This document shows positions 8,164 to 17,208 of a stretch of DNA of 64,000 nt, piece by piece. The DNA is taken from positions 1,430,036-1,494,035 of the forward strand of contig CBDDFL010000002.1 of NCBI GenBank assembly GCA_965227095.1, read 5' to 3'. The position numbers and the translations under genes were made by a program. The stretch is from JANQMY01 sp965227095. GTDB lineage: Bacteria; Pseudomonadota; Alphaproteobacteria; JANQMY01. Position 1 is the first letter of the stretch, and each line of letters opens with the position of its first letter. Below the pieces are notes generated by a model that was not told the DNA's origin, made no database searches, and saw only the letters and a program-made list of their open reading frames with translations.

Positions 8164-9018
8164 ATGGGGTCAGGACGCGCTGCGCACGTCATCGTACTCG
8201 GGAATGAAAAGGGCGGGACCGGTAAATCGACCACCGCCATGCATCTGGCTGTGGCGCTGACGCGGATGGGCCATCCCGTTGGCTTGATTGATTTGGACAG
8301 CCGACAGCAGAGCCTTGCCCGCTATGTGGAAAACCGGGAGCAATGGGTGCGTAACACCGGTATTCCGTTACCCATTCCAGAAGTGCACGTTGTCCCCCGA
8401 AGTACGCTGGACTCTGTCCGCGATATGGAAGCAGACGAAAGACAACGCTTTACCCAGGTGATTGCCGACCTTTCCGCCCGCTGCCATTTTATCATTATTG
8501 ACAGCCCAGGCAGTGACAGTCATTTGTCGCGGCTGGGGCATTCCATCGCAGATACGCTTATCACGCCACTGAACGACAGCTTTGTCGATTTTGATCTGCT
8601 GGCACGTGTGGACCCCAACACCCTAGCGGTTTTAAGCCCCAGCCTTTACAGCGAAATGGTGTGGGACGCCCGGAAAAAACGCGCGCTCGACCGACGTAAA
8701 CCCATCGATTGGGTGGTAATGCGCAATCGACTGTCCAACTTGGATGCGAAAAACAAAAGGCGCCTGTCGGAGCTTCTGGACACGTTATCGACCCGTATAG
8801 GGTTTCGTGTGGCCCCCGGCTTTGGCGAACGGGTCATTTACCGGGAATTGTTTCTCTTGGGCCTGACACTGCTTGACCTTCCGGATGCCAAGACACAAGT
8901 TAAGATGACGATGTCCCACGTTGCGGCACGACAAGAGGTGAGGGATTTGATCGCGGTTCTTAACTTGCCCGGCGTTGAGATCGCGGCTGAAGGGCGTGTG
9001 CCGGAGACCACAGCATAG
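8164..9018 (+). CDS. mipZ: Division-plane positioning ATPase MipZ
   Basis: 284 residues of the ParA/MinD superfamily. The deviant Walker A is GNEKGGTGKSTTAMHL near residue 13. The stretches GLIDLDSRQQSLARYVENR, IIDSPGSDSHLSRLGHSIADTLITPLNDSFVDFDLLARVD and YRELFLLGLTLLDL are characteristic of MipZ rather than of generic ParA. In alphaproteobacteria MipZ dimers form a gradient from the ParB-bound origin and block FtsZ polymerisation, so division happens at mid-cell. The next two genes follow at 11 and 13 bases and look like one operon. Confidence 0.9.
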   Translation: MGSGRAAHVIVLGNEKGGTGKSTTAMHLAVALTRMGHPVGLIDLDSRQQSLARYVENREQWVRNTGIPLPIPEVHVVPRSTLDSVRDMEADERQRFTQVIADLSARCHFIIIDSPGSDSHLSRLGHSIADTLITPLNDSFVDFDLLARVDPNTLAVLSPSLYSEMVWDARKKRALDRRKPIDWVVMRNRLSNLDAKNKRRLSELLDTLSTRIGFRVAPGFGERVIYRELFLLGLTLLDLPDAKTQVKMTMSHVAARQEVRDLIAVLNLPGVEIAAEGRVPETTA

Positions 9019-9029
9019 AGCGCTGGCGA

Positions 9030-9743
9030 ATGGCCCCACCCAAGAAACTGCCTAGTGCGTCCAAATCGTCCAGAGCGGACATAGATCGCTTTGTCAAACG
9101 CGTGAACGCGATGGCGCCGCATCGTGGTGGTTCGACCTCCGGCCGGCTCCTCTTCGCCATGGACGCCACCATGAGTCGCCAGCCCACCTGGGATCGGGCG
9201 CTTCACGTACAAGCAGATATGTTCAAAGCGGCGATCGCCGTCGGAAACCTAGAGATCCAACTAGCCTATTTCAGAGGGTTCGGTGAGTTTCGAGCATCGA
9301 GATGGTTATCCGATGCGCAAAGCCTTGCAAACGCCATGTCGGGGGTGACTTGTCGCGGAGGACACACACAAATCGAGCGGGTTCTCAACCATGCTCTAAA
9401 CTCTGCTCAACGAGACAAGCTAAAAGCGGTCGTTTATGTGGGGGATTGCGTGGAAGAGAGCGCCGACGATCTAGCGGCGCTTGCGGGGCAATTGGGTGTT
9501 TTCGGAGTTCCCATCTTCGCTTTTCAAGAAGGTCATGACCCGGCGGCTGAAACCGTGTTCCGCGAACTTGCCCGACTATCGGGCGGGGCGTTTTCCAGGT
9601 TCTCTGCATCGTCCGCCGACCAGTTGCGTGACCTCTTGTCGGCCGTTGCCGTATTTGTCGCGGGCGGGCAGGCTGCACTCATGGACTATTCGCATAAGCG
9701 GCCGCAGGCGGTTAAGGGCCTTCTGACCCAGCTCAAGCGATAA
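9030..9743 (+). CDS. VWA-like protein downstream of mipZ
   Basis: 237 residues. The segment SGRLLFAMDATMSRQPTWDRA has the DxTxS layout of a von Willebrand A metal-ion adhesion site. Later stretches such as GGHTQIERVLNHAL and KAVVYVGDCVEESADDL fit the same fold. It has no signal peptide, so it is cytoplasmic. The basic, proline- and serine-rich N-terminus (APPKKLPSASKSSRAD) looks disordered. Position between mipZ and a J-domain gene suggests a shared transcript. The function is unknown. Confidence 0.65.
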   Translation: MAPPKKLPSASKSSRADIDRFVKRVNAMAPHRGGSTSGRLLFAMDATMSRQPTWDRALHVQADMFKAAIAVGNLEIQLAYFRGFGEFRASRWLSDAQSLANAMSGVTCRGGHTQIERVLNHALNSAQRDKLKAVVYVGDCVEESADDLAALAGQLGVFGVPIFAFQEGHDPAAETVFRELARLSGGAFSRFSASSADQLRDLLSAVAVFVAGGQAALMDYSHKRPQAVKGLLTQLKR

Positions 9744-9756
9744 GGATTGACCGGAC

Positions 9757-10476
9757 GTGGCTTGGTTTTTTCTTGGCATTTTGACATTGGGCGCGGGTTT
9801 GGTGGCCGCTGAACTCTTGGTTCGCATGTCGCCTGCGCGGCTTTTGAGAATATTGCGCTGGGTCGGCATTTTGGTGGCGATGCTTTTCGTCATTTTACTG
9901 ATCATCGGCGTTCGAAATATTAGCTTGGCAGCCCTTGCCGGCATGGCGTTGGCCCTGTTGTCCCGGGCCGGCATGTTTTCGTGGCGAAACCCGATGGGTC
10001 AGGGAAACCCGTTTCAGTCCGCAACCCAATCGTCTTCTAACGTAGAAACCCATTTCCTACGAATGACGCTTGACCATGAGAACGATCAACTTGATGGAGA
10101 GATTCTCGAGGGACAGTTTAAGGGGCAATTACTTTCTGTGCTGACCTTATCGGAACTTCTAGAGTTTCGAATGACCTGCCAAAATCTAGACCCTGACTCT
10201 GTGCCATTGGTGGACGCATTCCTTGACCGAAAATTTGGAGCTGACTGGAGGGACAGGACGCAACACGACCGCGCCGATCAAAATTCCGAACCTCTCGATG
10301 ACGGCATGAGCGTCGAGCGCGCCCTTAAGGTTTTGGGGTTGCAACCCGGTGCGACGGATGACGACATCCGCGAGGCCCATCGGCGTCTCATGAAAAAAAA
10401 TCATCCGGATCAAGGAGGGTCCGACTTCCTGGCGAAGCAAATAAACGAAGCCAAAGACTTTTTATTGGGTCGGTAA
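9757..10476 (+). CDS. Membrane-anchored J-domain protein
   Basis: 239 residues from a GTG start with AAGGA upstream. The N-terminus has two or three hydrophobic helices (about 1-20, 30-55 and 58-70). The middle is polar. The last 60 residues form a J domain (ALKVLGLQPGATDDDIREAH, then HPDQGG with the essential HPD). It should recruit DnaK at the inner membrane in the manner of TIM14/DjlA-like proteins. It is the third gene of the apparent mipZ operon. The client is unknown. Confidence 0.75.
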   Translation: MAWFFLGILTLGAGLVAAELLVRMSPARLLRILRWVGILVAMLFVILLIIGVRNISLAALAGMALALLSRAGMFSWRNPMGQGNPFQSATQSSSNVETHFLRMTLDHENDQLDGEILEGQFKGQLLSVLTLSELLEFRMTCQNLDPDSVPLVDAFLDRKFGADWRDRTQHDRADQNSEPLDDGMSVERALKVLGLQPGATDDDIREAHRRLMKKNHPDQGGSDFLAKQINEAKDFLLGR

Positions 10477-10490
10477 ATGACGCGCTAGAT

Positions 10491-11819
10491 CTAGCGGCCG
10501 GCGGTCTGATCCGCTTTCACTTTAAAACAAAGAAAACCGTTTTGCTGGAGTGACTCGCAAATCTTCACCGCTTCTTCCTCGGTGAAGTCCCCAAAACGTG
10601 CACGGTAGAGTGTTTCGTTCGAGGCGGTCACGGGAACAATCGTTGATGTCTTGCCGTCAAGCGCTCCGCGAGCTGCCCGCCGTGCGCTGTCCAACCGGGA
10701 GACAGCCGAAAATTCGTCAGAATAAGCCCCGATCTGAACTTGCCAGTCATCGGTCGCACTTGCCGCCGGTTGCCCAAAGGCGGGTTGGATGCCCGGGGCA
10801 ACGGTTAGAGAGGCAACTTGTTCGCTGCTACCGGATGCTGAGTAATCCTGGGAGGCATCGTAATTGTCCGTGTCTCCTTGTGCCTCCTCGCCCGGCTTTG
10901 GTCTCGGGGCAACACCCACCAATTGAACCTTTGTCGGACGGGCTTTTGGTATCGGAGGGGCGGCGGAAATCGCGGATTTTGGCATTGGTTGTTTTGCGAC
11001 CGCTACAAATCCGCGGGTTAAGATGTCACGCATGTGCTGATCGCGCGTACGCGACGACTTACCCCCCATTACGACGCCGATCAAATGGCGTCTATCCCGT
11101 CGGACCGATGCCACAAGATTGAAACCGGATGCGCGTGTGTATCCTGTCTTTATGCCGTCAGTGCCTTGAAACTTCCCAACCAGTTTGTTGTGGGACCGGT
11201 AGGTGCGAGGGCCCCAGCTAAACTCGTCGGTCGCGAAAAATCCGTAAAACTGGGGGAAATGTTGCTGCAGCCGTAAACCCAGCGTGTACATATCGCGAGC
11301 GGTCGTCAGTTGGCGGCTGTTGGGAAGGCCCGATGCATTTCGAAAGGTGGTCTTCGTCATGCCGATTTCTCGGGCCTTGCGCGTCATCAGTTTCGCGAAA
11401 TTTGCTTCGGTACCGCCAAGTTCTTCCGCGACGACCACCGCCACATCATTTGCCGACCGGACCACGAGAGCCAGTATCGCGTCGCGTACCTTTATTTTCT
11501 GACCGGGCTTCAAATTCAGCTTAGAGGGGGATTGACCAGCCGCCCGCGCCGAGGTGGTGAGTTGCGACGTCATCGTCAGGTCGCCCTTTTCCAGCGCTTC
11601 AAAGAGCATGTAAAGGGTCATCATTTTTGTGAGAGAGGCGGGGTAGCGCTGACTATCGGCCCGACGGGAGAATAGAACGTTGCCTGTATCCGCATCGACC
11701 ACAATGGCTGCATATTTGGAGTTTGCCTGTGCTGGGGTCGGTGTTGCACCAATGAAGACCACCACCGCTAAGAGGCTGAAAAACACCATTCTAAGCGGGT
11801 CGAATCGCACTTTTTGCAT
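10491..11819 (-). CDS. D-alanyl-D-alanine carboxypeptidase with SPOR domain
   Basis: 442 residues. After a signal peptide (about residues 8-32, ending PTPAQA) comes a penicillin-binding-protein-5-type peptidase S11 domain: SLTKMMT (SxxK nucleophile), SANDVAVVVAE (SxN) and DGIKTGYTRASG (KTG). A proline-rich linker leads to a C-terminal SPOR domain (WQVQIGAYSDEFSA...) that would bind denuded glycan at the septum. It trims the terminal D-Ala of peptidoglycan pentapeptides in the periplasm. The ATG at 11819 is chosen because it places the signal peptide near the start; in-frame codons extend to 11903. Confidence 0.88.
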   Translation of the reverse strand: MQKVRFDPLRMVFFSLLAVVVFIGATPTPAQANSKYAAIVVDADTGNVLFSRRADSQRYPASLTKMMTLYMLFEALEKGDLTMTSQLTTSARAAGQSPSKLNLKPGQKIKVRDAILALVVRSANDVAVVVAEELGGTEANFAKLMTRKAREIGMTKTTFRNASGLPNSRQLTTARDMYTLGLRLQQHFPQFYGFFATDEFSWGPRTYRSHNKLVGKFQGTDGIKTGYTRASGFNLVASVRRDRRHLIGVVMGGKSSRTRDQHMRDILTRGFVAVAKQPMPKSAISAAPPIPKARPTKVQLVGVAPRPKPGEEAQGDTDNYDASQDYSASGSSEQVASLTVAPGIQPAFGQPAASATDDWQVQIGAYSDEFSAVSRLDSARRAARGALDGKTSTIVPVTASNETLYRARFGDFTEEEAVKICESLQQNGFLCFKVKADQTAGR

Positions 11820-12171
11820 AGATTGCCGACGGTTTTTGCAACCGGGGATTGCTGTTTGGTCTGACACTAACGCCGTCCGCCAATACGCCATTTTCTTCAC
11901 CACATCACACGATGGTGGATTATCCCCTTGCCCCTATTCGCAAACCGTTAATCAAAAGATTCGGTAAGCTGTCACAGTATGGCGGCAAAGGACTGCCCAT
12001 GTAAAATCGAAAATACGAAATTCGGCCTGATTTGAACTGTTCTGATGCCGATTTGCTCACACCGTGCCAAATAGATGGCAATTCATACGAATTGGACCAT
12101 TTCAGTATGGTTATCGGTAGGGCAAAAACTGAAAATTTCTTTGGATATTGGGTCACATAAAAGGCAGGAAT
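11820..12171. other. Divergent intergenic region
   Basis: Separates the leftward carboxypeptidase gene from a rightward DUF1499 gene and should hold both promoters. No convincing gene, repeat or strong stem-loop is visible. The region is AT-rich around 11,900-12,140. Confidence 0.4.
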
Positions 12172-12570
12172 ATGTCGGGGCAACTGGATTTCCGTGAGAT
12201 CAAATTAGGCTTTAGGCCCAACCAATTTCTTTTGTGTCCCGCGGGTGTCAATGATGAGGAAGCACATCAGATAGCGCCGGAATACTTTGTGTCTGCGTCC
12301 GACCTGAAATCCGCTTGGATTCGGGTCTTGGAGGCGATGCCACGTTTGGAACGCCTTACGTGGGACGAAGACGCAGGTTATTTTGATCTCGTTCAACGGA
12401 CGGCCATTTTACGATTTCCGGACAGGGTAACCGCCCAGATCGTTTCGGTATCAAAAGACCGCTCAAGTCTTGCGATCTATAGCCGCTCGACTTATGGATA
12501 TTCGGATCTCGGCGTTAACAAAGCGCGCATTGAAGCTTGGCTCGCCGCTTTAGATCGCGAGCTTAGTTAA
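12172..12570 (+). CDS. DUF1499 family protein
   Basis: 132 residues. The C-terminal pattern IYSRSTYGYSDLGVNKARIEAWLAAL and the preceding VTAQIVSV match the DUF1499 family. It has no signal peptide from the chosen ATG, which has AGGAAT just upstream; an in-frame TTG 24 bases earlier is less likely. Function unknown. It lies upstream of clpS-clpA but is separated from them by 219 bases, so a shared transcript is uncertain. Confidence 0.65.
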   Translation: MSGQLDFREIKLGFRPNQFLLCPAGVNDEEAHQIAPEYFVSASDLKSAWIRVLEAMPRLERLTWDEDAGYFDLVQRTAILRFPDRVTAQIVSVSKDRSSLAIYSRSTYGYSDLGVNKARIEAWLAALDRELS

Positions 12571-12789
12571 GACTGTAAGCGATCGGGCCGAAATGCGGGG
12601 TTTCGGGCCTGAAGTTTATCGAGAGATTTACAAATCCGGCGCAATATTGCTTTGTTAACGGGATTGGTGAGCGCACCAAGGAATTATGCGATGCAAGTAG
12701 ACAGCGACCCGCGCAAAAATGCCCACCCACGGCAAGAGAGAAATGGGGCCCAACCTCTGGATGAGATTGGACCGGATTTTGTCGTGTGT

Positions 12790-13119
12790 ATGGCCGACGA
12801 TGACGGTGATGACGGTGGTTCCGGAACGTCAACCGGCATCATTACGAAAACCAAGCCAAAAACAAAGAAACCTTCTCTTTACAAGGTTCTCTTGTTGAAC
12901 GACGATTACACTCCAATGGATTTTGTTGTCCTCGTGTTGGAACAGTTTTTCGGAAAGGGCAGGGAAGATGCGACGCGCATCATGCTCCACGTTCACCAGC
13001 ACGGCGTCGGCATTTGCGGTGTGTATACCTATGAGGTGGCGGAAACAAAGGTGACGAATGTGATCGAATTTGCACGTCGACATCAGCACCCACTTCAATG
13101 CACAATGGAGAAAGACTAA
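12790..13119 (+). CDS. clpS: ATP-dependent Clp protease adaptor ClpS
   Basis: 109 residues from the ATG at 12790. The core YKVLLLNDDYTPMDFVVLVLEQFF and VHQHGVGICGVYTYEVAETKV is that of ClpS, including the NDDYTPMDFV substrate-pocket segment. ClpS binds N-degron substrates and delivers them to ClpA, encoded 25 bases downstream. Start choice: family members usually begin MADDD-like, as here, but the better Shine-Dalgarno (AAGGA) lies before an in-frame ATG at 12691 that would add 33 residues. Confidence 0.92.
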   Translation: MADDDGDDGGSGTSTGIITKTKPKTKKPSLYKVLLLNDDYTPMDFVVLVLEQFFGKGREDATRIMLHVHQHGVGICGVYTYEVAETKVTNVIEFARRHQHPLQCTMEKD

Positions 13120-13144
13120 GAGGTCCAGGAGTTAAGGAGAACAA

Positions 13145-15535
13145 GTGGCGTCGTTTTCGAGAAGCCTTGAAGAAGCCCTACATCGCGCGCTGTCATTCGC
13201 GGGCGAGAGAAATCATGAATACGCTACGCTCGAGCATTTGTTGCTCGCACTGGTCGACGACCAAGACGCTGCCGCGGTGATGCGCGCCTGTGAAGTTGAC
13301 CTGGATTTATTGAGACAAGACCTCCTGCAATATATCGACAACGATCTCCAGAACCTGGTGGTTGACGCAGAGGAAGACGCAAAGCCCACCGCAGGCTTTC
13401 AACGTGTCATCCAACGCGCTGTCATTCATGTTCAGTCTTCCGGGCGCGAAGAAGTTACCGGCGCAAATGCATTGGTCGCGATATTCGCGGAACGGGAAAG
13501 CCACGCCGCATACTTCCTGCAGAAGCAAGAAATGACGCGCTATGACGCGGTAAACTATATTAGCCATGGTGTCGCGAAGCGTCCGGGCATGTCGGAGAAT
13601 CGGCGTGTACGCGGCGCGGATGAAGAAACCGAATCAAATGACGCGATGGATAAGGGCGAGAATGAAGCGCTCGAAGCCTATTGTGTGAATCTTAATCAAA
13701 AAGCTTCGGAAGGTCGGATCGACCCCTTGATCGGCCGCGACGCAGAAATAGAGCGTGCGATCCAGGTTCTTTGCCGTCGGCGAAAAAACAATCCCCTATT
13801 TGTGGGAGATCCCGGTGTTGGCAAGACGGCCATCGCCGAAGGGCTTGCCCGGATGATTGTGAAGGGGGAAGTTCCGGAGGTGTTGGCCGAATCCACAATC
13901 TTCTCTTTGGACATGGGCACACTGCTTGCGGGTACGCGGTATCGCGGCGATTTTGAAGAACGCATCAAGTCGGTCATCAAGGAATTGGAAGATTATCCGG
14001 GTGCGGTTCTTTTTATCGATGAAATCCACACGGTGATCGGTGCGGGCGCGACCAGCGGCGGGGCCATGGATGCCTCGAATCTTTTAAAACCCGCTTTGCA
14101 AAACGGCACCCTGCGTTGCATGGGCTCCACTACATACAAGGAATACCGGCAGCATTTTGAAAAAGACCGCGCCCTGGTGCGCCGTTTCCAGAAGATCGAT
14201 GTCATGGAACCGAGCATTCCGGATGCGATCAAAATTCTGAAAGGGCTGAAGCCGTATTTCGAGAAATATCACAAGGTGCGTTTCACCAATGAAGCCATCA
14301 AGACAGCGGTGGAATTGTCGTCCAAATACATCAATGACCGTAAGCTTCCGGACAAAGCGATTGATGTGATTGACGAGGCCGGAGCCTCGCAGATGCTGTT
14401 GCCTGAATCTCGGCGTAAGAAAACGCTGGGAGTTAAAGAAATCGAAAATGTGATTTCGAAAATGGCGCGCATTCCACCGAAGACAGTGTCGAAATCCGAT
14501 ACGGAAGCATTGCGCGATTTGGAAACAAACCTCAAACGCGTGGTTTATGGCCAAGACGAAGCAATCGACCAATTGTCATCGGCGATCAAGCTTGCCCGTG
14601 CGGGTCTCCGTGAACCAGAAAAGCCCATCGGCTGTTATCTGTTCTCTGGCCCAACGGGTGTCGGTAAGACGGAAGTCGCCAAACAACTCGCCAGCATCAT
14701 GGGCGTGGAACTGCTTCGGTTTGACATGTCCGAATACATGGAACGCCACACGGTGTCGCGCCTGATTGGGGCCCCTCCAGGCTATGTTGGGTTCGACCAG
14801 GGCGGCTTGCTCACCGATGGCGTCGACCAAAACCCGCATGTGGTGTTGCTGCTGGACGAGATTGAAAAGGCGCACCCGGACCTGTTCAACATCCTCTTGC
14901 AGGTGATGGACCACGGCAGTTTGACGGACCACAACGGCAAGAAAATCGACTTCCGGAATGTGGTGTTGATCATGACCACGAATGCCGGGGCGGCGGATCT
15001 TGCGAAACCCGCTATCGGCTTTGGACGGAAGAAGCGGGAAGGAGACGATGAAGAGGCGATCAACAAACTCTTCTCGCCGGAATTCCGTAATCGTCTTGAT
15101 GCGACGATCCCATTCTCGTCGCTTTCGGAAGATGTGATCGGCCGGGTTGTCGAAAAATTCGTGCTGCAGCTGGAAGCCCAGCTTCAAGATCGCAATGTCA
15201 CCTTCGAATTGGAACCAGAAGCTGTCAATTGGCTGGTGAAAAACGGCTATGACGAACAATTCGGCGCGCGGCCCTTGGCGCGTGTGATCCAAGAAAACAT
15301 CAAGAAACCGTTGGCGGAAGAACTCCTGTTCGGGAAGCTCAAAAAAGGCGGTATTGTTCGTGTTATTCTGGGTAAGGACGATAAACTCGATTTCGAGTTT
15401 ATTGAGCCGACGCCGCCAAAGGCCAGATCCAAGAAGGGATCGAAGGATGATGGCGGACCTGATGATGACGGAGGCGGCGATGGGCCGTCGTCACCAAATG
15501 GCTCCGTACCGCCCGTTCCGGCATTGGTTGATTAG
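13145..15535 (+). CDS. clpA: ATP-dependent Clp protease ATP-binding subunit ClpA
   Basis: 796 residues. It has an N-domain (residues 1-150), a first AAA+ module with Walker A GDPGVGKTAIAEG near 225, and a second with GPTGVGKTEVAKQ near 505. It lacks the long middle domain of ClpB. It unfolds substrates and feeds ClpP, and is directed by ClpS. The GTG start has AAGGAGA eight bases upstream. The C-terminal 45 residues are a lysine-, then Gly/Asp-rich disordered tail (KDDGGPDDDGGGDG), an extension beyond the usual end. Confidence 0.95.
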   Translation: MASFSRSLEEALHRALSFAGERNHEYATLEHLLLALVDDQDAAAVMRACEVDLDLLRQDLLQYIDNDLQNLVVDAEEDAKPTAGFQRVIQRAVIHVQSSGREEVTGANALVAIFAERESHAAYFLQKQEMTRYDAVNYISHGVAKRPGMSENRRVRGADEETESNDAMDKGENEALEAYCVNLNQKASEGRIDPLIGRDAEIERAIQVLCRRRKNNPLFVGDPGVGKTAIAEGLARMIVKGEVPEVLAESTIFSLDMGTLLAGTRYRGDFEERIKSVIKELEDYPGAVLFIDEIHTVIGAGATSGGAMDASNLLKPALQNGTLRCMGSTTYKEYRQHFEKDRALVRRFQKIDVMEPSIPDAIKILKGLKPYFEKYHKVRFTNEAIKTAVELSSKYINDRKLPDKAIDVIDEAGASQMLLPESRRKKTLGVKEIENVISKMARIPPKTVSKSDTEALRDLETNLKRVVYGQDEAIDQLSSAIKLARAGLREPEKPIGCYLFSGPTGVGKTEVAKQLASIMGVELLRFDMSEYMERHTVSRLIGAPPGYVGFDQGGLLTDGVDQNPHVVLLLDEIEKAHPDLFNILLQVMDHGSLTDHNGKKIDFRNVVLIMTTNAGAADLAKPAIGFGRKKREGDDEEAINKLFSPEFRNRLDATIPFSSLSEDVIGRVVEKFVLQLEAQLQDRNVTFELEPEAVNWLVKNGYDEQFGARPLARVIQENIKKPLAEELLFGKLKKGGIVRVILGKDDKLDFEFIEPTPPKARSKKGSKDDGGPDDDGGGDGPSSPNGSVPPVPALVD

Positions 15536-15555
15536 CAAGAACGAATTGAACACGC

Positions 15556-15594
15556 TAAGGCCGCGCTTACATCAAAGCGCGGCCTTAATTTTTT
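15556..15594. terminator. Rho-independent terminator after clpA, overlapping HIT gene end
   Basis: A perfect 13-bp stem TAAGGCCGCGCTT/AAGCGCGGCCTTA with a six-base loop is followed by ATTTTTT on the plus strand. It terminates clpA. The stop codon of the convergent HIT gene lies in the loop, so the right arm doubles as HIT coding sequence and the structure may serve both directions. Confidence 0.85.
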
Positions 15595-15988
15595 CCGCAA
15601 TCGCTGCCAGTTCGTCCATATCGGCCATTTCGCGCGCATGAAATTTCATATCGACCCCTTCTTCCCGAGGGATGATGTGAAAATGGATATGAAAGACGGT
15701 TTGACCGGCGGGCGCGCCGTTGAGTTGCGCCAGCATGATCCCCGGGGCATTCAGGCCCTTCTTCACGGCGGCGGCAACCTTTTGCGTGGATTGGATGAGG
15801 TGGGCTGCTGCCTCCGGCGGTAGGTCAAAAATGTTCTCCGCGGGGACTTTAGGGATGACCAAAGTGTGTCCCGTGGTTTGCGGCATCACATCCATAAAGG
15901 CATAGGTGTGATCGTCTTCGTACACTTTGATGCTTGGCATCTCTCCGCGCAGGATTTTGGCAAAGATATTATTGGTGTCATAGGCCAT
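15572..15988 (-). CDS. HIT family nucleotide hydrolase
   Basis: 138 residues, the usual size. The histidine triad is HIHFHIIP near residue 100, preceded by FAKILRGEMPS and YAFMDVMPQTTGHTLVIPK, typical of the HinT/Hit branch that splits nucleoside phosphoramidates or other alpha-phosphate-substituted nucleotides. Its stop lies within the loop of the clpA terminator. The cellular substrate is not evident. Confidence 0.88.
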   Translation of the reverse strand: MAYDTNNIFAKILRGEMPSIKVYEDDHTYAFMDVMPQTTGHTLVIPKVPAENIFDLPPEAAAHLIQSTQKVAAAVKKGLNAPGIMLAQLNGAPAGQTVFHIHFHIIPREEGVDMKFHAREMADMDELAAIAEKIKAAL

Positions 15989-16017
15989 GGCGGTTCCTGT
16001 CCCTGTTATGATCTACT

Positions 16018-17208
16018 TTAATCTCGCGTGACGATGTTCTGAATTTTTTTGAACGGTGAATGTTGGGACAAGGCAGCCACATCCCGCCGGATATATGACC
16101 GTTCGTTTTCCAGGTAATCGGAAACAGCCGTCCGGAAGCTTTCATTCGCGATCCAATGCGCGCTGTAGGTTTCTTGCGGCAGATATCCGCGTGCCAATTT
16201 ATGCGCACCTTGGGCGCCTGCTTCCACGCGTTTTAATCCGTGTGCGATGGCAAAGTCGATGGCCTGGTAGTAGCACACCTCAAAATGAAGACAGCGGTGG
16301 TCTTCGATACAGCCCCAATTGCGGCCGAACAGCGTTTCCCCGCCAATGAAATTCAATGCGCCGGCAATGTAGCGGCCTTCGCGTTTGGCAAGGATGAGAA
16401 GAGTTTTGTCCGGCAGGGCTTCGTTGATGCGGCTAAAAAAATCGCGCGTGAGATAAGGCGACCCCCATTTGCGGCTACCCGTGTCCATGTAGAAATTAAA
16501 AAAAGCATCCCAATGGGCTTCGGTAAGGTCGGTTCCGGTCACCCATTCGATCTCAATATCGTTGATCAGCGCTTCCTTACGTTCCTTGCGGATCTGTTTG
16601 CGTTTGCGCGAGGCGAGCGCGTTCAAAAAAGCGTCGAATGTGTCGAAGTCTTGATTTTCCCAATGGAATTGCTGATCCATGCGGCGTAGGAAACCGTGCT
16701 GGCCTAAACGCTGCCATTGATCTTCCGGCAAAAAGTTGAGATGGAGCGAGGACACATCCAGCTGTTTCGTGATCTCCACACACCCAGCGATCAAATACTC
16801 TTCCGCATCCGGAGCATTCACATGCGGATTGACCAATAGACGGCGCCCGGTGGCGGGCGTGAAGGGAACGGCGGATAACAGTTTCGGATAATATCTTCCG
16901 CCCGCGCGTTCGAACGCGTCCGCCCACCCGTAATCGAAGATGTATTCGCCTTGGGAATGGTTCTTTAGGTATAACGGCATACAGCCCGCAAGTTCACCCT
17001 CGGGTGTTTCCAGCAGCAGATGATAAGGCGCCCAGCCCGTGTCGATGGTTGCGGACCCGCTTTTCTCTAATGCGTTCAGGAAACTATAGGAGGTGAAGGG
17101 ATTGTACGGGATGTCACCGCCCGGATTGGCACATGCGTCCCACGCTAAAGGATCGACCGTTTCAAGAGCATTCGCTACGCGTAAAACAATTTGTTCCTGG
17201 TCACCCAA
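16018..17208 (-). CDS. GNAT-fold acyltransferase, DUF482/peptidoglycan-type
   Basis: About 396 residues. The sequence NPFTSYSFLNALEKSGSA near the N-terminus, PLYLKNHSQGEYIFDYGWADA, RKRKQIRKERKEAL and a C-terminal GLKRVEAGAQGAHKLARGYLP match the DUF482 family (FemABX/GNAT-like), found next to envelope and housekeeping genes. The substrate is unknown. Start: a TTG at 17208 preceded by GAGG overlaps the upstream stop, whereas an ATG at 17247 would overlap the upstream gene by 47 bases. Confidence 0.8.
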   Translation of the reverse strand: MGDQEQIVLRVANALETVDPLAWDACANPGGDIPYNPFTSYSFLNALEKSGSATIDTGWAPYHLLLETPEGELAGCMPLYLKNHSQGEYIFDYGWADAFERAGGRYYPKLLSAVPFTPATGRRLLVNPHVNAPDAEEYLIAGCVEITKQLDVSSLHLNFLPEDQWQRLGQHGFLRRMDQQFHWENQDFDTFDAFLNALASRKRKQIRKERKEALINDIEIEWVTGTDLTEAHWDAFFNFYMDTGSRKWGSPYLTRDFFSRINEALPDKTLLILAKREGRYIAGALNFIGGETLFGRNWGCIEDHRCLHFEVCYYQAIDFAIAHGLKRVEAGAQGAHKLARGYLPQETYSAHWIANESFRTAVSDYLENERSYIRRDVAALSQHSPFKKIQNIVTRD

